This document shows, piece after piece, positions 45,473 to 54,699 of a stretch of DNA of 64,000 nt. How positions within the stretch are numbered: the stretch's first letter is position 1; each line of letters opens with the position of its first letter. The notes beneath the pieces are model-generated. The model saw only the letters and a program-made list of their open reading frames with translations, had not been told where the DNA came from and ran no database searches. The position numbers were made by a program, and so were the translations under genes. Source of the DNA: Novosphingobium resinovorum (GTDB lineage Bacteria; Pseudomonadota; Alphaproteobacteria; Sphingomonadales; Sphingomonadaceae); the NCBI RefSeq assembly GCF_001742225.1, contig NZ_CP017075.1, forward strand, positions 1,302,001 to 1,366,000. The letters run 5' to 3'.

Positions 45473-46113
45473 TGAACCCGGGTGCCACAGCCGAGCGGGT
45501 GCTCGAAGCGCTGCGCGGCCAGATACTGGACGCCGCGTGGCGTCCGGGCGACCGCCTCGATCCCGGCGCGATCGCCGGCCAGTTCGCGAGCAGCATCACG
45601 CCCGTGCGCGACGCCCTCAACCGGCTCACCGGGGAAGGCCTGGTCGAAGCGCGTCAAGGCGGCGGCTTTCACCTGCCGCCGCTCGACGAACCGCTCCTTC
45701 ATGACCTTTATCGCTGGTCCGAGCAGCTCCTGCGGCTCTGCGTGACGCACTGGCCTGCGGGCGCGGCAGCAATACCCTTCGCCGAATCGATAAATGCGAA
45801 TGGCAAGTCGGCCGACGGCGAAGCACCTGCGCAAACAACCGCGCAAGCGACGGGACGATTCTTCGCCGTGTTGGCCCAGCGCTCGGGCAACTGCGAGCAT
45901 GCAGGCGCGGTAGACCGCCTCAATGCCCGGCTCCACGTCGTCCGCGGCGTCGAAGGTGACGTCCTGGGCGCGGATGACGCGGAATTCGATACGTGGATCG
46001 ATGCGATCGAAGCCGACGACCGGCGCGGTCTCGCACGGGCCATCGGGCGCTATCACCGCCGCCGCGAACGCGTCGCCGGGGCCATCGTGCGCGCCGTCTA
46101 TCGCCGCGAATGA
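45472..46113 (+). CDS. GntR-family regulator next to the lasso genes
   Basis: A 213-residue protein with an N-terminal GntR winged helix (AERVLEALRGQILDAAWRPGDRLDPGAIAGQFASSITPVRDALNRLTGEGLVEARQGGGFHLPPL) and a diverged, all-helical C-terminal effector domain (FCD-like). GntR regulators are often found beside lasso clusters of this clade. Here it is translationally coupled to luxI, which could tie lasso control to quorum sensing. The effector is unknown. Confidence 0.85.
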   Translation: MNPGATAERVLEALRGQILDAAWRPGDRLDPGAIAGQFASSITPVRDALNRLTGEGLVEARQGGGFHLPPLDEPLLHDLYRWSEQLLRLCVTHWPAGAAAIPFAESINANGKSADGEAPAQTTAQATGRFFAVLAQRSGNCEHAGAVDRLNARLHVVRGVEGDVLGADDAEFDTWIDAIEADDRRGLARAIGRYHRRRERVAGAIVRAVYRRE

Positions 46114-46143
46114 GAGCCCCGCCGTCAACATTCGGCGAATCCG

Positions 46144-46162
46144 ATCCGTATAAAGTTCGGAT
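46144..46162 (+). promoter_or_regulatory. Possible operator/promoter of the lasso operon
   Basis: ATCCG-N9-CGGAT brackets a TATAAA and lies about 60 bases before the lasso precursor start and just after the GntR gene. The symmetry suggests a regulator site (GntR is the obvious candidate) and the TATAAA a -10 element. Support is only positional. Confidence 0.3.
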
Positions 46163-46224
46163 ATGCCGCGCCGCTTCCTACCCTCCTTGGTGCCGCAATC
46201 CCGCGGCGATTACAGGAGCAGATC

Positions 46225-46353
46225 ATGACCCATGATCGTGAAACCGCCGAAGTCATCGACCTCGGCAAGGTGAGCACCGAAACGCTCGGCACGGAACTCA
46301 ACCCGCGCGACGAGACCTTCGGTGGCCAGAGCGCCGGCCTCAGCGACGACTGA
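46225..46353 (+). CDS. Lasso peptide precursor
   Basis: A 42-residue precursor. The leader ends VIDLGKVSTETL, matching the (I/V)xLGxxSxxTx pattern of alphaproteobacterial lasso leaders, with the essential Thr at -2 (Thr20). The 21-residue core runs from Gly22 to Asp42: GTELNPRD starts it and GLSDD ends it. Gly1 can form the macrolactam with Asp8 (Asp29) or Glu9 (Glu30). AGGAG lies 6 bases upstream. It is followed by B and C genes and the isopeptidase, so the call is firm despite the small size. Confidence 0.93.
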   Translation: MTHDRETAEVIDLGKVSTETLGTELNPRDETFGGQSAGLSDD

Positions 46354-46361
46354 GCCGCACG

Positions 46362-46413
46362 GGAGGGCGCGGCGTTCGCGGCAGCGACTTCGAAACGCCG
46401 CGCCCTCCTTTTT
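46362..46413 (+). terminator. Intrinsic terminator/attenuator between lasso A and B genes
   Basis: A perfect 15-base GC-rich stem (46362-46376 and 46394-46408) with a 17-base loop is followed directly by five T. It lies 8 bases after the precursor stop. Partial read-through would give much precursor RNA and little enzyme RNA, a sensible ratio for a RiPP pathway. Confidence 0.88.
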
Positions 46414-46449
46414 GCAATTCCTGCCGATTTCTGCGGGAAAGGACCGGTC

Positions 46450-47106
46450 ATGGGCTACGCGCTGCGCAGCAATCTCACCTACTGCGATATCGACGATCGT
46501 CTCGTCTTCCTCGATGTCGAGGCCGATCGCTACTTTTGCCTTCATGACAGCGTCGAGGCGCGGTTTCGCGCCCTGGCGGCAGGGACAACGGACATCGCGC
46601 CATCCGACGTGCTCGTTCGGCTGGGCCTTGTCGAAGAAGTCCCTGGCGATCTGTATCCCCGGCCCTGCGCCGATCACAACAGACCCTCCCGGAGCCTTCT
46701 CGACGGCGAACCCGCAAAGCCATCGCTGCGTGCCGTCCTCGGTGCCCTCACGAGACTGGCACTGGCCCGGCGAGCGCTTCGGCGCGGAGGTCTTGCCCGG
46801 CTGCTGCACGAGCTGAGGAAGCGAAAGGCCCGGTTGCCATCGTGCGTCGCCCGGCCGCCATCCAAGCTCGAGCACCTTGCGCACGACTTCGAGCGCACCG
46901 CGCGGCTAATGCGTTCGCACGATCAATGCCTGCCCCGCGCGATCACGCTCGCCGGGATGGCAATGGCGCGCGGCATCAATGTCGAGCTCGTCATTGGCGT
47001 CCAGTTGCGCCCCTTCGCCGCCCACGCCTGGGTGAGAAGCGGATCCAGTCTCGTCAACGAGAGGGTCGATACCGCCCTTGCCTACACGCCCATCCTCGTC
47101 CTGTGA
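46450..47106 (+). CDS. Lasso leader peptidase B (fused RRE and protease)
   Basis: The enzyme that recognises and cuts the leader. In 218 residues the first 75 form the leader-binding RRE domain (SNLTYCDIDDRLVFLDVEADRYFCLHDSVEARF). The rest is a transglutaminase-like cysteine protease with Cys160 (HDQCLPRAITLAGMAMARG) and His192 (FAAHAWVRSG). This is the single-chain B form found in proteobacteria. Microcin J25 McjB is the model. It is coupled to the cyclase gene downstream. Confidence 0.9.
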   Translation: MGYALRSNLTYCDIDDRLVFLDVEADRYFCLHDSVEARFRALAAGTTDIAPSDVLVRLGLVEEVPGDLYPRPCADHNRPSRSLLDGEPAKPSLRAVLGALTRLALARRALRRGGLARLLHELRKRKARLPSCVARPPSKLEHLAHDFERTARLMRSHDQCLPRAITLAGMAMARGINVELVIGVQLRPFAAHAWVRSGSSLVNERVDTALAYTPILVL

Positions 47107-47116
47107 GGTCGTGCCC

Positions 47117-48886
47117 GTGACCGCCGCCCGCTACCTCGTGGTCGCGCTGCGAGGCGCAGCCGGACATTCTGCGCTGGCAAGGACACAGGCACAGGCACTG
47201 CTCGACAAGGCCCTGCATGCAGGGTCCGGTATCCGGCATTACGATCTCGGCTCCGCCATCGTCGCGGTATCGGGACTGCCCCCGGTCGAACTGCGCGGCA
47301 GCGGTCTCGTCATCGGCCGGCTGTTCGATCGCGCGACGATGCGGCCCGCCTCGCACCTCGAGGCCATGCCGGGCAGCGGCGCGCGGCATCTCGTCGAACG
47401 GTGCTGGGGCGGATGGGTCGCGCTTCTTCGAGGCGCGGATGGTGCCCTCACCATCACCCGCGCCCCTCTGGGCGATCTGCCTTGCTATCGCATCGAGACA
47501 GCCGATTTCATCATCTTCGCATCCGATCTCGACCTGCTGCGCGCGACCGGGCTCTGGCGTGCGAGCATCGACTGGCAGCAGGTTCGCCTGCTGCTCGCCA
47601 CCGGCGAGTTTCGCCGGTTCGATACCTGTCTGGCGGGAGTGGGCGAACTGCCCGGAGGCCATACGGTACCTTTGGCCCAGCCGGTCGCAGCGGCTACCAT
47701 GCTGTGGTCGCCCTGGATGTTCGTGGGGGCGGACCAGCGCATATCCGGCCGCGACGAAGCCGCTGCGGCGGTACGCGGCGCGGTGCTGCAAAGCGTGCGC
47801 GCTCTCGCGTCGGGGTTCGAAAAGGCCCTGCTCCTCCTTTCCGGGGGGCTCGATTCGTCGATCCTCGCCGCCGCCCTGCGGCAAACGACCAGCGACGTTG
47901 GCGCGCTCAACCTGGTCACGCGCGATGCCGCCGGCGATGAGCGACACCATGCCCGCCGCGTGGCAGGCTGGCACTCGATCCCTTTAGCGGAAATGCGGCG
48001 GGAGGTGGATCGGATCGACATTCACGCGTCGCCCGCCGACGGTCTGCCGCGTCCGAGTGTCCGCCTGTTCCGGCAGGAAAGCTTCCGGCTTGCCGCGCTG
48101 GCGGCGGATCAGGCCGGAGCGACGGCGATTGTCGATGGCAGCGGGGGCGACAACGTGTTCTGTTCGCTGAAATCCTCCGCGCCGGCCGCCGACCGCCTGC
48201 TCACGTCGGGCCCCGGAACAGGTTTTCTGGATACGGTGCGCGAGATCAGCAGCCATGCACCTGCGAGCATGCGGCAGGTCGCGGTCGATGCCGTTCGCCG
48301 AGCCTGGCTTGGCAAACCGGCGCTGCGACCACATCTCGACCTGTCGCTGCTCTCCTCCGACGCATGCGAAGGAATTCCTCGCGAAAACATCCACCCCTGG
48401 CTGCGTTGCCCGCAAGGCGCATTGCCGGGATCGGCCGGGCATATCCGGCTCATCACGATCGGCCAGGGTCATATCGAAAGCCTTGATCCCCGACAGGGCA
48501 GGCCCACGGTATCACCCTTGCTGTCCCAGCCGGTCGTCGAGACATGCCTGCGGGTGCCAAGCTGGCTATGGCTCGAGAACGGACGCAACCGGGCGATCGC
48601 CAGACGCGCCTTTGCGGACATGCTTCCGCTCGACATCGTGACCCGGCGATCGAAAGGCTCGCCCAACAGCTTCGCAGCCGAGATCTTCGAGACTCACCGA
48701 CGAGGCATCCGCGATATGCTGCTGGGCGGCCTTCTCGTCTCGGAGAGGATCATCGATCGCGATGCGCTCATCCACGTTCTCGGCGATCCGCGCCCGCTCA
48801 TGTCCGAGACCTTCCAGCGGGTGCTCCATTTCGTAGACTGCGAGGCCTGGGCACGATCATGGGCACGACCATGGTCACGCTCCTGA
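47117..48886 (+). CDS. Lasso cyclase C (asparagine-synthetase-like)
   Basis: Closes the macrolactam ring by adenylating the Asp/Glu side chain. In 589 residues it has an N-terminal glutaminase-like domain without a catalytic Cys1 and the ATP loop SGGLDSS at 242-248, then IVDGSGGDNVFCS and a helical C terminus. Start is GTG at 47117 with GAGG 8 bases upstream; a GTG two codons earlier is too close. It follows gene B after 10 bases and converges with the isopeptidase gene, 15 bases apart. Confidence 0.9.
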   Translation: MTAARYLVVALRGAAGHSALARTQAQALLDKALHAGSGIRHYDLGSAIVAVSGLPPVELRGSGLVIGRLFDRATMRPASHLEAMPGSGARHLVERCWGGWVALLRGADGALTITRAPLGDLPCYRIETADFIIFASDLDLLRATGLWRASIDWQQVRLLLATGEFRRFDTCLAGVGELPGGHTVPLAQPVAAATMLWSPWMFVGADQRISGRDEAAAAVRGAVLQSVRALASGFEKALLLLSGGLDSSILAAALRQTTSDVGALNLVTRDAAGDERHHARRVAGWHSIPLAEMRREVDRIDIHASPADGLPRPSVRLFRQESFRLAALAADQAGATAIVDGSGGDNVFCSLKSSAPAADRLLTSGPGTGFLDTVREISSHAPASMRQVAVDAVRRAWLGKPALRPHLDLSLLSSDACEGIPRENIHPWLRCPQGALPGSAGHIRLITIGQGHIESLDPRQGRPTVSPLLSQPVVETCLRVPSWLWLENGRNRAIARRAFADMLPLDIVTRRSKGSPNSFAAEIFETHRRGIRDMLLGGLLVSERIIDRDALIHVLGDPRPLMSETFQRVLHFVDCEAWARSWARPWSRS

Positions 48887-48900
48887 CCGGATGCGCTCAT

Positions 48901-51042
48901 TTACCCGGGAACCTTGGTTTCGCCGGGCGGGCGGACATAAGGCGATGGAATGGGACCATCGCGCATCAGCGTCCATCGACGGTACTGTTCACGCTTGGCC
49001 GGATCGGGATCGACACGGCCCTGGAGCCAGAATGCGAACCAGTCGATGTTGCGCTCGTAGATCGCCGCGCGGTGGATCGGCTGCCATTTCATGTGGTGCT
49101 CGTTCGGAAACACGATCATTTCGACCGGCTTGCGCGCCGCTTGCAGCGCGGTCATTGTCGGCAGGGCCAGCAGCATTTCCTCGTCGGAAACCTGCAGGAG
49201 GAGCGGCTTGTCCATCCGAGCGGCATTTTCCACGAACGAGTAGGGCTTCCAGAAGTCGCCCGGATCCTCGCCAGGCGCCGGGTATCCCGTGCTGGTGAAA
49301 TCGTTGGCGACGGCGATGCCGGCATATGTCGTCACGCCCTGCTCGTCGACGCAGCACGTGCTCGCCGAGGCCGCCGCGAACATCGTCGAATTGATCAGGG
49401 CAAAGCGCACCGACGACGCGCCGTTGCTGAGGCCCGATATGCCGATGCGGGCGGGATCGGCGATCCCGCGGGCAATGAGCAGCCTGGCGGCGGTCTCCTG
49501 CGACGAGAGCTGGCTGCGCCGTTCCGCCCAGTCCTTCTGCCCTTCCTTGAAAAGCTGCTTGTCGGAAAGGCCGGGCCGTTCGCCTTCCACCGATGCGAGG
49601 TTCTCCAGGCTGAGCACCGCAAAGCCTTTCGCCGCGAGGGGATGGATCGGGTACTCGTCGCCCGTTCCTCCTCTCAGGAAGCCGTTGGACCGGTAGGTCA
49701 CGATGACGGTGGCAAGCGGTTTGCCCGGCTGGTAACCCGGCGGAAGCACGAGATCGCCCCTGCCCTCGATGCCGCGGTCGTTCTTCCATGTCAGCCGCTC
49801 GACCTTGCCCAGTTCGATCGATGCGAATTCGGGATTGGGATCGAAGATCGGGCGGCCCGACCCTGTACGGGGATCGACCAAAGCAACGTATCTGGGCCGC
49901 GTCGCATTCTCGCGCGTGCAAACGAGCCCTTCGGGCGCCATCACGCAGCCGAGCAGGACATCGCGGGTCTGCAGAACCCTGACGGGTGGCCGCGCGGAAC
50001 CCGGTGTCCAGCGGTAGAGGCCCATTTCCCCTTTCGCCCATCCTTCCCGCCGCAGGAACACGACGTCCCGGCTGCCCGGCATCCACCATGCGCCGGTGAC
50101 GCGGCCGGAGCAGGCCTCGTGCCGGCAGACGGTTTCCCGGCCATCGCGCTCCGCGACCACGACTTCAAGGGTCAGGATGCCGGCCCCGGCACGATTACGG
50201 GTCGACACCGATCTCCCATCGCCGGATTGTGCCATGGCCAATACCGAGCCGCCGCTGCGGGGGCTAAGCGGGATCAGGCGCTCACTCCCTTCGGCGGGTC
50301 GCATGTCGCTGCCATCGGGCGCGATCGAGAATATTGTACGCGGTAGCACGGCGGGCATCGGCCGCGAACCGATCATCGGCGAAAATCGCGCATCGTAAAG
50401 CCAGCCCTGCCGGCCTTCACGCTCCAGTGCCTCGCGCTCGCCCGGCATCCCGGGGTTCGCCGCGAACACGATGCGGCTGGTCTCACCGCTCCATGCGACG
50501 GCTTCAGCGTCGTTATCGAGATGGGTCACCATCTGCGCGCCGCCGCCGTCTGCCCGGGCGCGCCATACCTGCGTGCGCCCGTTGTCGCGCCGCAGGTACG
50601 CGATCCACCTGCCGTCGGGAGACCAGGCCGGCGTGATCACCTGGGGAAAACCGGCGTCGATGGTCATCCCGCGTCCCATCAGCGGGTAGTTGATGATCTC
50701 GCCGCCGCGATCGATGACGCGCGGCGCCCAGGGTCCGCCGAGCGCGACAATCGCAAGCGCCCGGCAATAGGTGTTGGTTTCAGGGTCCGCGCGATTGATC
50801 ACGAACGCGAGCGAGCGGCCATCGGGCGACACGGCGAGCGGACTGGGCTGGTTGTACATCGATCCATCGGGCTGGCCGATATCGCGCAGGCGCAGGATGT
50901 CGTCGGCGGCCACCATCCGCTTCTTGGCGACCGGCGCCGCCGCCGGCGGGACCACGTCGTCGCAGCGCGCCGCGACCACAGTGGGCCAAGCGCCGACAAG
51001 CGCCAGAACGGCGGCAAAGCCTTTCCTGGCCCTGATCACCAT
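48901..51042 (-). CDS. Lasso peptide isopeptidase (AtxE2-like)
   Basis: A prolyl-oligopeptidase-type serine hydrolase that cuts the isopeptide bond of the imported lasso peptide. In 713 residues it has a signal peptide, an N-terminal beta-propeller (repeats such as PSPLAVSPDGRSLAFVI and ITPAWSPDGRWIAYLRRD), and a C-terminal alpha/beta-hydrolase domain with nucleophile Ser539 (ISGLSNGASSVRF) and His649/His650 (FPNEHHMKW). It follows the receptor gene with a 7-base overlap. Known partners are AtxE1/AtxE2 of astexin clusters. Confidence 0.92.
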   Translation of the reverse strand: MVIRARKGFAAVLALVGAWPTVVAARCDDVVPPAAAPVAKKRMVAADDILRLRDIGQPDGSMYNQPSPLAVSPDGRSLAFVINRADPETNTYCRALAIVALGGPWAPRVIDRGGEIINYPLMGRGMTIDAGFPQVITPAWSPDGRWIAYLRRDNGRTQVWRARADGGGAQMVTHLDNDAEAVAWSGETSRIVFAANPGMPGEREALEREGRQGWLYDARFSPMIGSRPMPAVLPRTIFSIAPDGSDMRPAEGSERLIPLSPRSGGSVLAMAQSGDGRSVSTRNRAGAGILTLEVVVAERDGRETVCRHEACSGRVTGAWWMPGSRDVVFLRREGWAKGEMGLYRWTPGSARPPVRVLQTRDVLLGCVMAPEGLVCTRENATRPRYVALVDPRTGSGRPIFDPNPEFASIELGKVERLTWKNDRGIEGRGDLVLPPGYQPGKPLATVIVTYRSNGFLRGGTGDEYPIHPLAAKGFAVLSLENLASVEGERPGLSDKQLFKEGQKDWAERRSQLSSQETAARLLIARGIADPARIGISGLSNGASSVRFALINSTMFAAASASTCCVDEQGVTTYAGIAVANDFTSTGYPAPGEDPGDFWKPYSFVENAARMDKPLLLQVSDEEMLLALPTMTALQAARKPVEMIVFPNEHHMKWQPIHRAAIYERNIDWFAFWLQGRVDPDPAKREQYRRWTLMRDGPIPSPYVRPPGETKVPG

Positions 51043-53621
51043 GCCTTGGTCACTCCGACGCCGATGTAGCGGCCGAGCGCCGAGTAGTTGGTCATGTCGT
51101 AGGCGGTATCGTAGTAGTTGGGCGCGGCAATCGTGTCCAGGCTCGCGTTGAACAGGTTCTGGACGGTAAGCGTCAGCGACAGGCCGGCGAGAGGTCCGCT
51201 GTCATCGGTGAAACCGTGCCGCGCGGTGAGATCGATGGTGGTCATGCCCTCGACCCTGGCTCTGGCCGCGTAGCGCGCATCGGTAACCGCACCAATGCGG
51301 CTCACGGTGGTGTTGAACATGGTGGTCCCGAGGCTCCAGGTCACGCTTCCCCGGCCCCGCCAGTGCGGCGGATTGAAGATCGTGCCGGCAAGTTCCGTGA
51401 CCGCCGAACCGGGCGTGAGCTGCTGCCGGCTGTCCAGCCACGCCGCGTTGAGCATGAAGGAAAGAGTGCCAAGGTCACCGAAGTCGCGGCGGTAGCGGGC
51501 GAGAACATCGACGCCCTTGACCTCTTGGCGCCCGACATTCGCGTAAGTGTTGTCGACGATCGCCCCGACGGTGGCGGGATTGTACGCCGCGCCGGAATAG
51601 TTGTCGAAATAGGCGCTGGAGGCGACTGCATCGCTGACGGCTCGCGCGCCGGGATCACGCAGTACGAAGTCGGCATAGATCGGGTTGCTCAGCGACTGCG
51701 AGGAATAGGCGATCGGCGTGACGATGCGGTTGATGTAGTGCACCGAGAAATAGCTGACCTGCAGATCAAGACCGGGCAGCTGGCCCGGCTTGTATTGCAG
51801 GCTCGTGGTCCAGGTCCGCGCTCGCTCCGGCTTGAGGTCGCGGTTGCCTCCGGACATGTAGAGCGCCGTACCCGTGGCACCGCCCAGGCTCGCGGCGCGG
51901 TAGAGGCTCGCGGAATTCACCTGCAGCAGCTGATACAGCGACGGTGCGCGGAACGTGCGCCCCCAGCTGGCCTTGAGCGTGAGGTCGCTGACAGGCTCGT
52001 AAATGAGACCCAGCCGGGGCGTGGCCACCGAAGCGATACCGGGATACCGCTCGTAGCGCACTGCGCCCGTCAGGGTCAGGCGCCGCACGCCCCAAAGGTC
52101 GAGGTCCGGCCCCGCGAGAGGAAGGTCGAGTTCGCCGAAGGCATAGTAGCTGCCCTGCGAACCGGAGGTGTTGGAGGCATTGGCCTGCTGCGCGCTGAAG
52201 TGGTTCACGCGGTATCCGCCGCCGATCGCGCCGCGCGCCAGTCCGCCCGGCAACGCGAACAAGGGTCCGTCGCCGTTCGCCTCGATCGAGTAGAGCGAAT
52301 TGCAGTAGCACACGACCTGGGTGGTGGTGAGGGTCTGGCCCGAGAAGTAATCCCCGGTCAGCCACATCCGCTCGCTGCCATAGACGCCCGAAAGACTCGC
52401 CTGCCATGGTCCGACATCGAGTGTCAGGGACGGTGCGAGCGTGATCGAGCGGCTCGTCATCCGGCGTTCCGAGCGTGAGATATCGAGGTCGCCAGCCGCG
52501 TTGGTCGGGTTCACCGTCTCGTACCAGCGCTTGTTGAACAATGCGTCGAGGGCGAACGTCAGGTTTTCGCCAAGCGCCTGGTGACCATTGACCACCACGG
52601 CATGGCGCCGCTGTTTCGCAGCAAGTGTCAGGCCTGGGTGAATCGCGGTGTAGTCGCGCTGATCGGACATGATGCCGCTGTCGCTCATGAATTCGTACCC
52701 GGCGACCAGGCCGCCGGTGCCCCATCCGGCACCGCCGACAGCCCCGTACTGCTGGCGAAAACCGCCGCCTTGGGTTGTTCCACCGATCTGCGCGCGGGTC
52801 TCCAGCCCGTCGAAGTGGCGGCGCAGGATGACGTTGACCACGCCCGCCACGGCATCGGAGCCGTAAAGAGCGGAGGCACCGTCGGGCATGACTTCGATCT
52901 TCTCGACCATGCCCAGAGGGATCGTCGAGATGTCGATGCCCTGCCGGGTTCCACTGTAGGCGGCGCGATGCCCGTTGAGCAGAGTCAGGGTCGCCTCGCT
53001 TCCCAGCCCCCGCAGGTTGACGCTCGAGGAACCGCCGGCATCGACGCCGCTCGCCGTCGGCACGTTGAAGCCGATACCGGGGTTGGTCCCCCCTCCGAAA
53101 CTCTGCGGGATGGAATGGGCGACATCGGTCATGCTGAACTGCCCGGTATCCTCGATGCTCTGGCGGTCCAGGGCGATGACAAGGGATGAGGGTTCCCCGC
53201 CACGAATCCGGCTGCCTGTCACGGTGATGCCAACATCATCGGCAGCGCTACCGGCATAATCGGCCCGCCGGATAGCGAACCCCTCGGTCCCATTCCGCCC
53301 GAGCGGCATTGCGGACAGCCCCGTCCCCTCGAGCAGGCGGGCCAGCGCCTGTTCGAGGGTGTATCGTCCTCGCAGGGCGGGTGCCTCCCGGCCTGCGAGG
53401 ACGCCTGCGTCTCCCAGGATGTTGGTCTGGGTTGCGACCGCGAGGGCTTTCACGGATTCCTGCAAGGGTTGCCCGGGCAGATCGATCTCGACGTAAGGTG
53501 CGGTGTTTTCCCCGCGCACCGCAGAGCGGGTCTGGGCATGGGCATTTGCGGCCGCAGTGGCGATGGCGAGCGCCGCCACCCCCTCCAGACACTGGAGGAG
53601 CGTAATTCTGTGCGAAGGCAT
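51036..53621 (-). CDS. TonB-dependent receptor with STN domain
   Basis: Outer-membrane receptor of 861 residues, probably for the lasso peptide or its siderophore-like ligand. A signal peptide is followed by a secretin/TonB N-terminal (STN) domain (about 42-115, VEIDLPGQPLQESVKALAVATQTNI and GRYTLEQALARLLEGTGL), which contacts FecR. The plug (VTGSRIRGGE, NLRGLGSEATLTLLNGHRA, VMPDGASALYGSDAVAGVVN) and a beta-barrel ending ALGRYIGVGVTKAW come next. It lies in the order fecI-fecR-receptor-isopeptidase, the standard sensing/uptake arm of this clade. Confidence 0.93.
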   Translation of the reverse strand: MPSHRITLLQCLEGVAALAIATAAANAHAQTRSAVRGENTAPYVEIDLPGQPLQESVKALAVATQTNILGDAGVLAGREAPALRGRYTLEQALARLLEGTGLSAMPLGRNGTEGFAIRRADYAGSAADDVGITVTGSRIRGGEPSSLVIALDRQSIEDTGQFSMTDVAHSIPQSFGGGTNPGIGFNVPTASGVDAGGSSSVNLRGLGSEATLTLLNGHRAAYSGTRQGIDISTIPLGMVEKIEVMPDGASALYGSDAVAGVVNVILRRHFDGLETRAQIGGTTQGGGFRQQYGAVGGAGWGTGGLVAGYEFMSDSGIMSDQRDYTAIHPGLTLAAKQRRHAVVVNGHQALGENLTFALDALFNKRWYETVNPTNAAGDLDISRSERRMTSRSITLAPSLTLDVGPWQASLSGVYGSERMWLTGDYFSGQTLTTTQVVCYCNSLYSIEANGDGPLFALPGGLARGAIGGGYRVNHFSAQQANASNTSGSQGSYYAFGELDLPLAGPDLDLWGVRRLTLTGAVRYERYPGIASVATPRLGLIYEPVSDLTLKASWGRTFRAPSLYQLLQVNSASLYRAASLGGATGTALYMSGGNRDLKPERARTWTTSLQYKPGQLPGLDLQVSYFSVHYINRIVTPIAYSSQSLSNPIYADFVLRDPGARAVSDAVASSAYFDNYSGAAYNPATVGAIVDNTYANVGRQEVKGVDVLARYRRDFGDLGTLSFMLNAAWLDSRQQLTPGSAVTELAGTIFNPPHWRGRGSVTWSLGTTMFNTTVSRIGAVTDARYAARARVEGMTTIDLTARHGFTDDSGPLAGLSLTLTVQNLFNASLDTIAAPNYYDTAYDMTNYSALGRYIGVGVTKAW

Positions 53622-53730
53622 GATATGTTTTCCCCCCTGGACCGATTATCAGGCCAGTTGTTGGGGGAGACGCCGAAGAGCTGAAACACACGCCAGATTA
53701 TTTCGCTGACGGCGCGTTTTTTTACCCCGC

Positions 53731-54699
53731 CTAGCGTCGGCGCAGCACAAGGGTTCCGTCGTCCGTCCGCGTGACGTCGAGCGAGAAAAGCGCAGCAACC
53801 GCCATCGCGAATGCATCGGGTTGGCGAGCCGAGAACGCGCCGGTCACCCTGTGCGCGGCAGCCGATGACGGCGCCTCGATATGCGTGCGGTTGTAGCGGT
53901 TCATCGCAGTCACCGCCTCACCGAGCGGCGTCGCATCGAACACGAGCATGCCTTCGGCCCAAAGCAATTGCCCTGCGGCGACCTTTTCCACCCTGCCGCC
54001 CGGTCCGAGCTCGCGCTGCTCATTTCTTGCGAGGATGACCGGACCGCCGGCTGAACCTGCGATCTCGAGTTCCGTGTGCCCCTCGATGGTCGATACGCGA
54101 GGGCGGCCAGCGATCAGACTGACGTCGAACGGGCCAGTATTCGACCGTACGTTTCCCCGACCGGTCATGACGGTGAAAGCATGCTGGGAGTGCGCGGGCG
54201 CAAAGCGTGCACGGCCCCGCAGCAGCTCGACGCGCCGGGGGCTGCCCGCGACCGTCCTGAGCATCGAATCTGTATCGAGCGTCACCTCGGTTCCGTCGGC
54301 GAGCGCGAAAGTGCGGATTTCGCCGATCCGTGTCTCGAACGTGGCAGCCCTTGCCGAAGAAATCACCTCGCTCTGGTTGATTGCGGCGACTGCAACTACG
54401 AGGCCTGCTGCCACGAGGATGGCCAGACAAGTCCCCGCCGCCACGTAAGTGGACCGGCGCAGGTAGAACGGCGCCCTCGCCAGCTTGCGGTCCCGTCCCG
54501 TCGGTCTCTCGACGACGATTTCGGAATCCGCCCAGTTCTCGCAGACCGCGCCGAACGCTGCTTCATGACGGGGGTCGGCAGCGAGCCAGCGCGCAAATTC
54601 CAGTTCGATTTCCTGCGTGGGCGTCTCGAGCCTGAGCTGCCATTCCACCGCCTCGTCGATTATTCTGGCCGGATACCTGCCCATTGACGGGTCAGTCAT
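53731..54699 (-). CDS. FecR-type anti-sigma/signal protein
   Basis: Inner-membrane signal transducer of 322 residues. The N-terminal region (RIIDEAVEWQLRLETPTQEIELEFARWLAADPRHEAAFGAV) binds the sigma factor. A membrane helix lies at about 87-110, and the periplasmic FecR domain (TRIGEIRTFALADGTEVTLDTDSMLRTV, VMTGRGNVRSNTGPFDVSLIAGRPRVSTIEGHTELEI) contacts the receptor STN domain. It overlaps fecI by 8 bases and precedes the receptor gene by 109 bases. Confidence 0.92.
   Translation of the reverse strand: MTDPSMGRYPARIIDEAVEWQLRLETPTQEIELEFARWLAADPRHEAAFGAVCENWADSEIVVERPTGRDRKLARAPFYLRRSTYVAAGTCLAILVAAGLVVAVAAINQSEVISSARAATFETRIGEIRTFALADGTEVTLDTDSMLRTVAGSPRRVELLRGRARFAPAHSQHAFTVMTGRGNVRSNTGPFDVSLIAGRPRVSTIEGHTELEIAGSAGGPVILARNEQRELGPGGRVEKVAAGQLLWAEGMLVFDATPLGEAVTAMNRYNRTHIEAPSSAAAHRVTGAFSARQPDAFAMAVAALFSLDVTRTDDGTLVLRRR

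Noticed and set aside
46309..46353. Alternative lasso core starting at the GGQSAGLSDD segment
   Set aside because: It would leave only 10 residues with the acid at position 9 and no tail to thread. The core starting at Gly22 with Thr at -2 fits the leader pattern.
48544..50346. Plus-strand frame of 600 residues opposite the isopeptidase gene
   Set aside because: Antisense to a well-supported gene and overlaps the end of the cyclase gene. No motif recognised.
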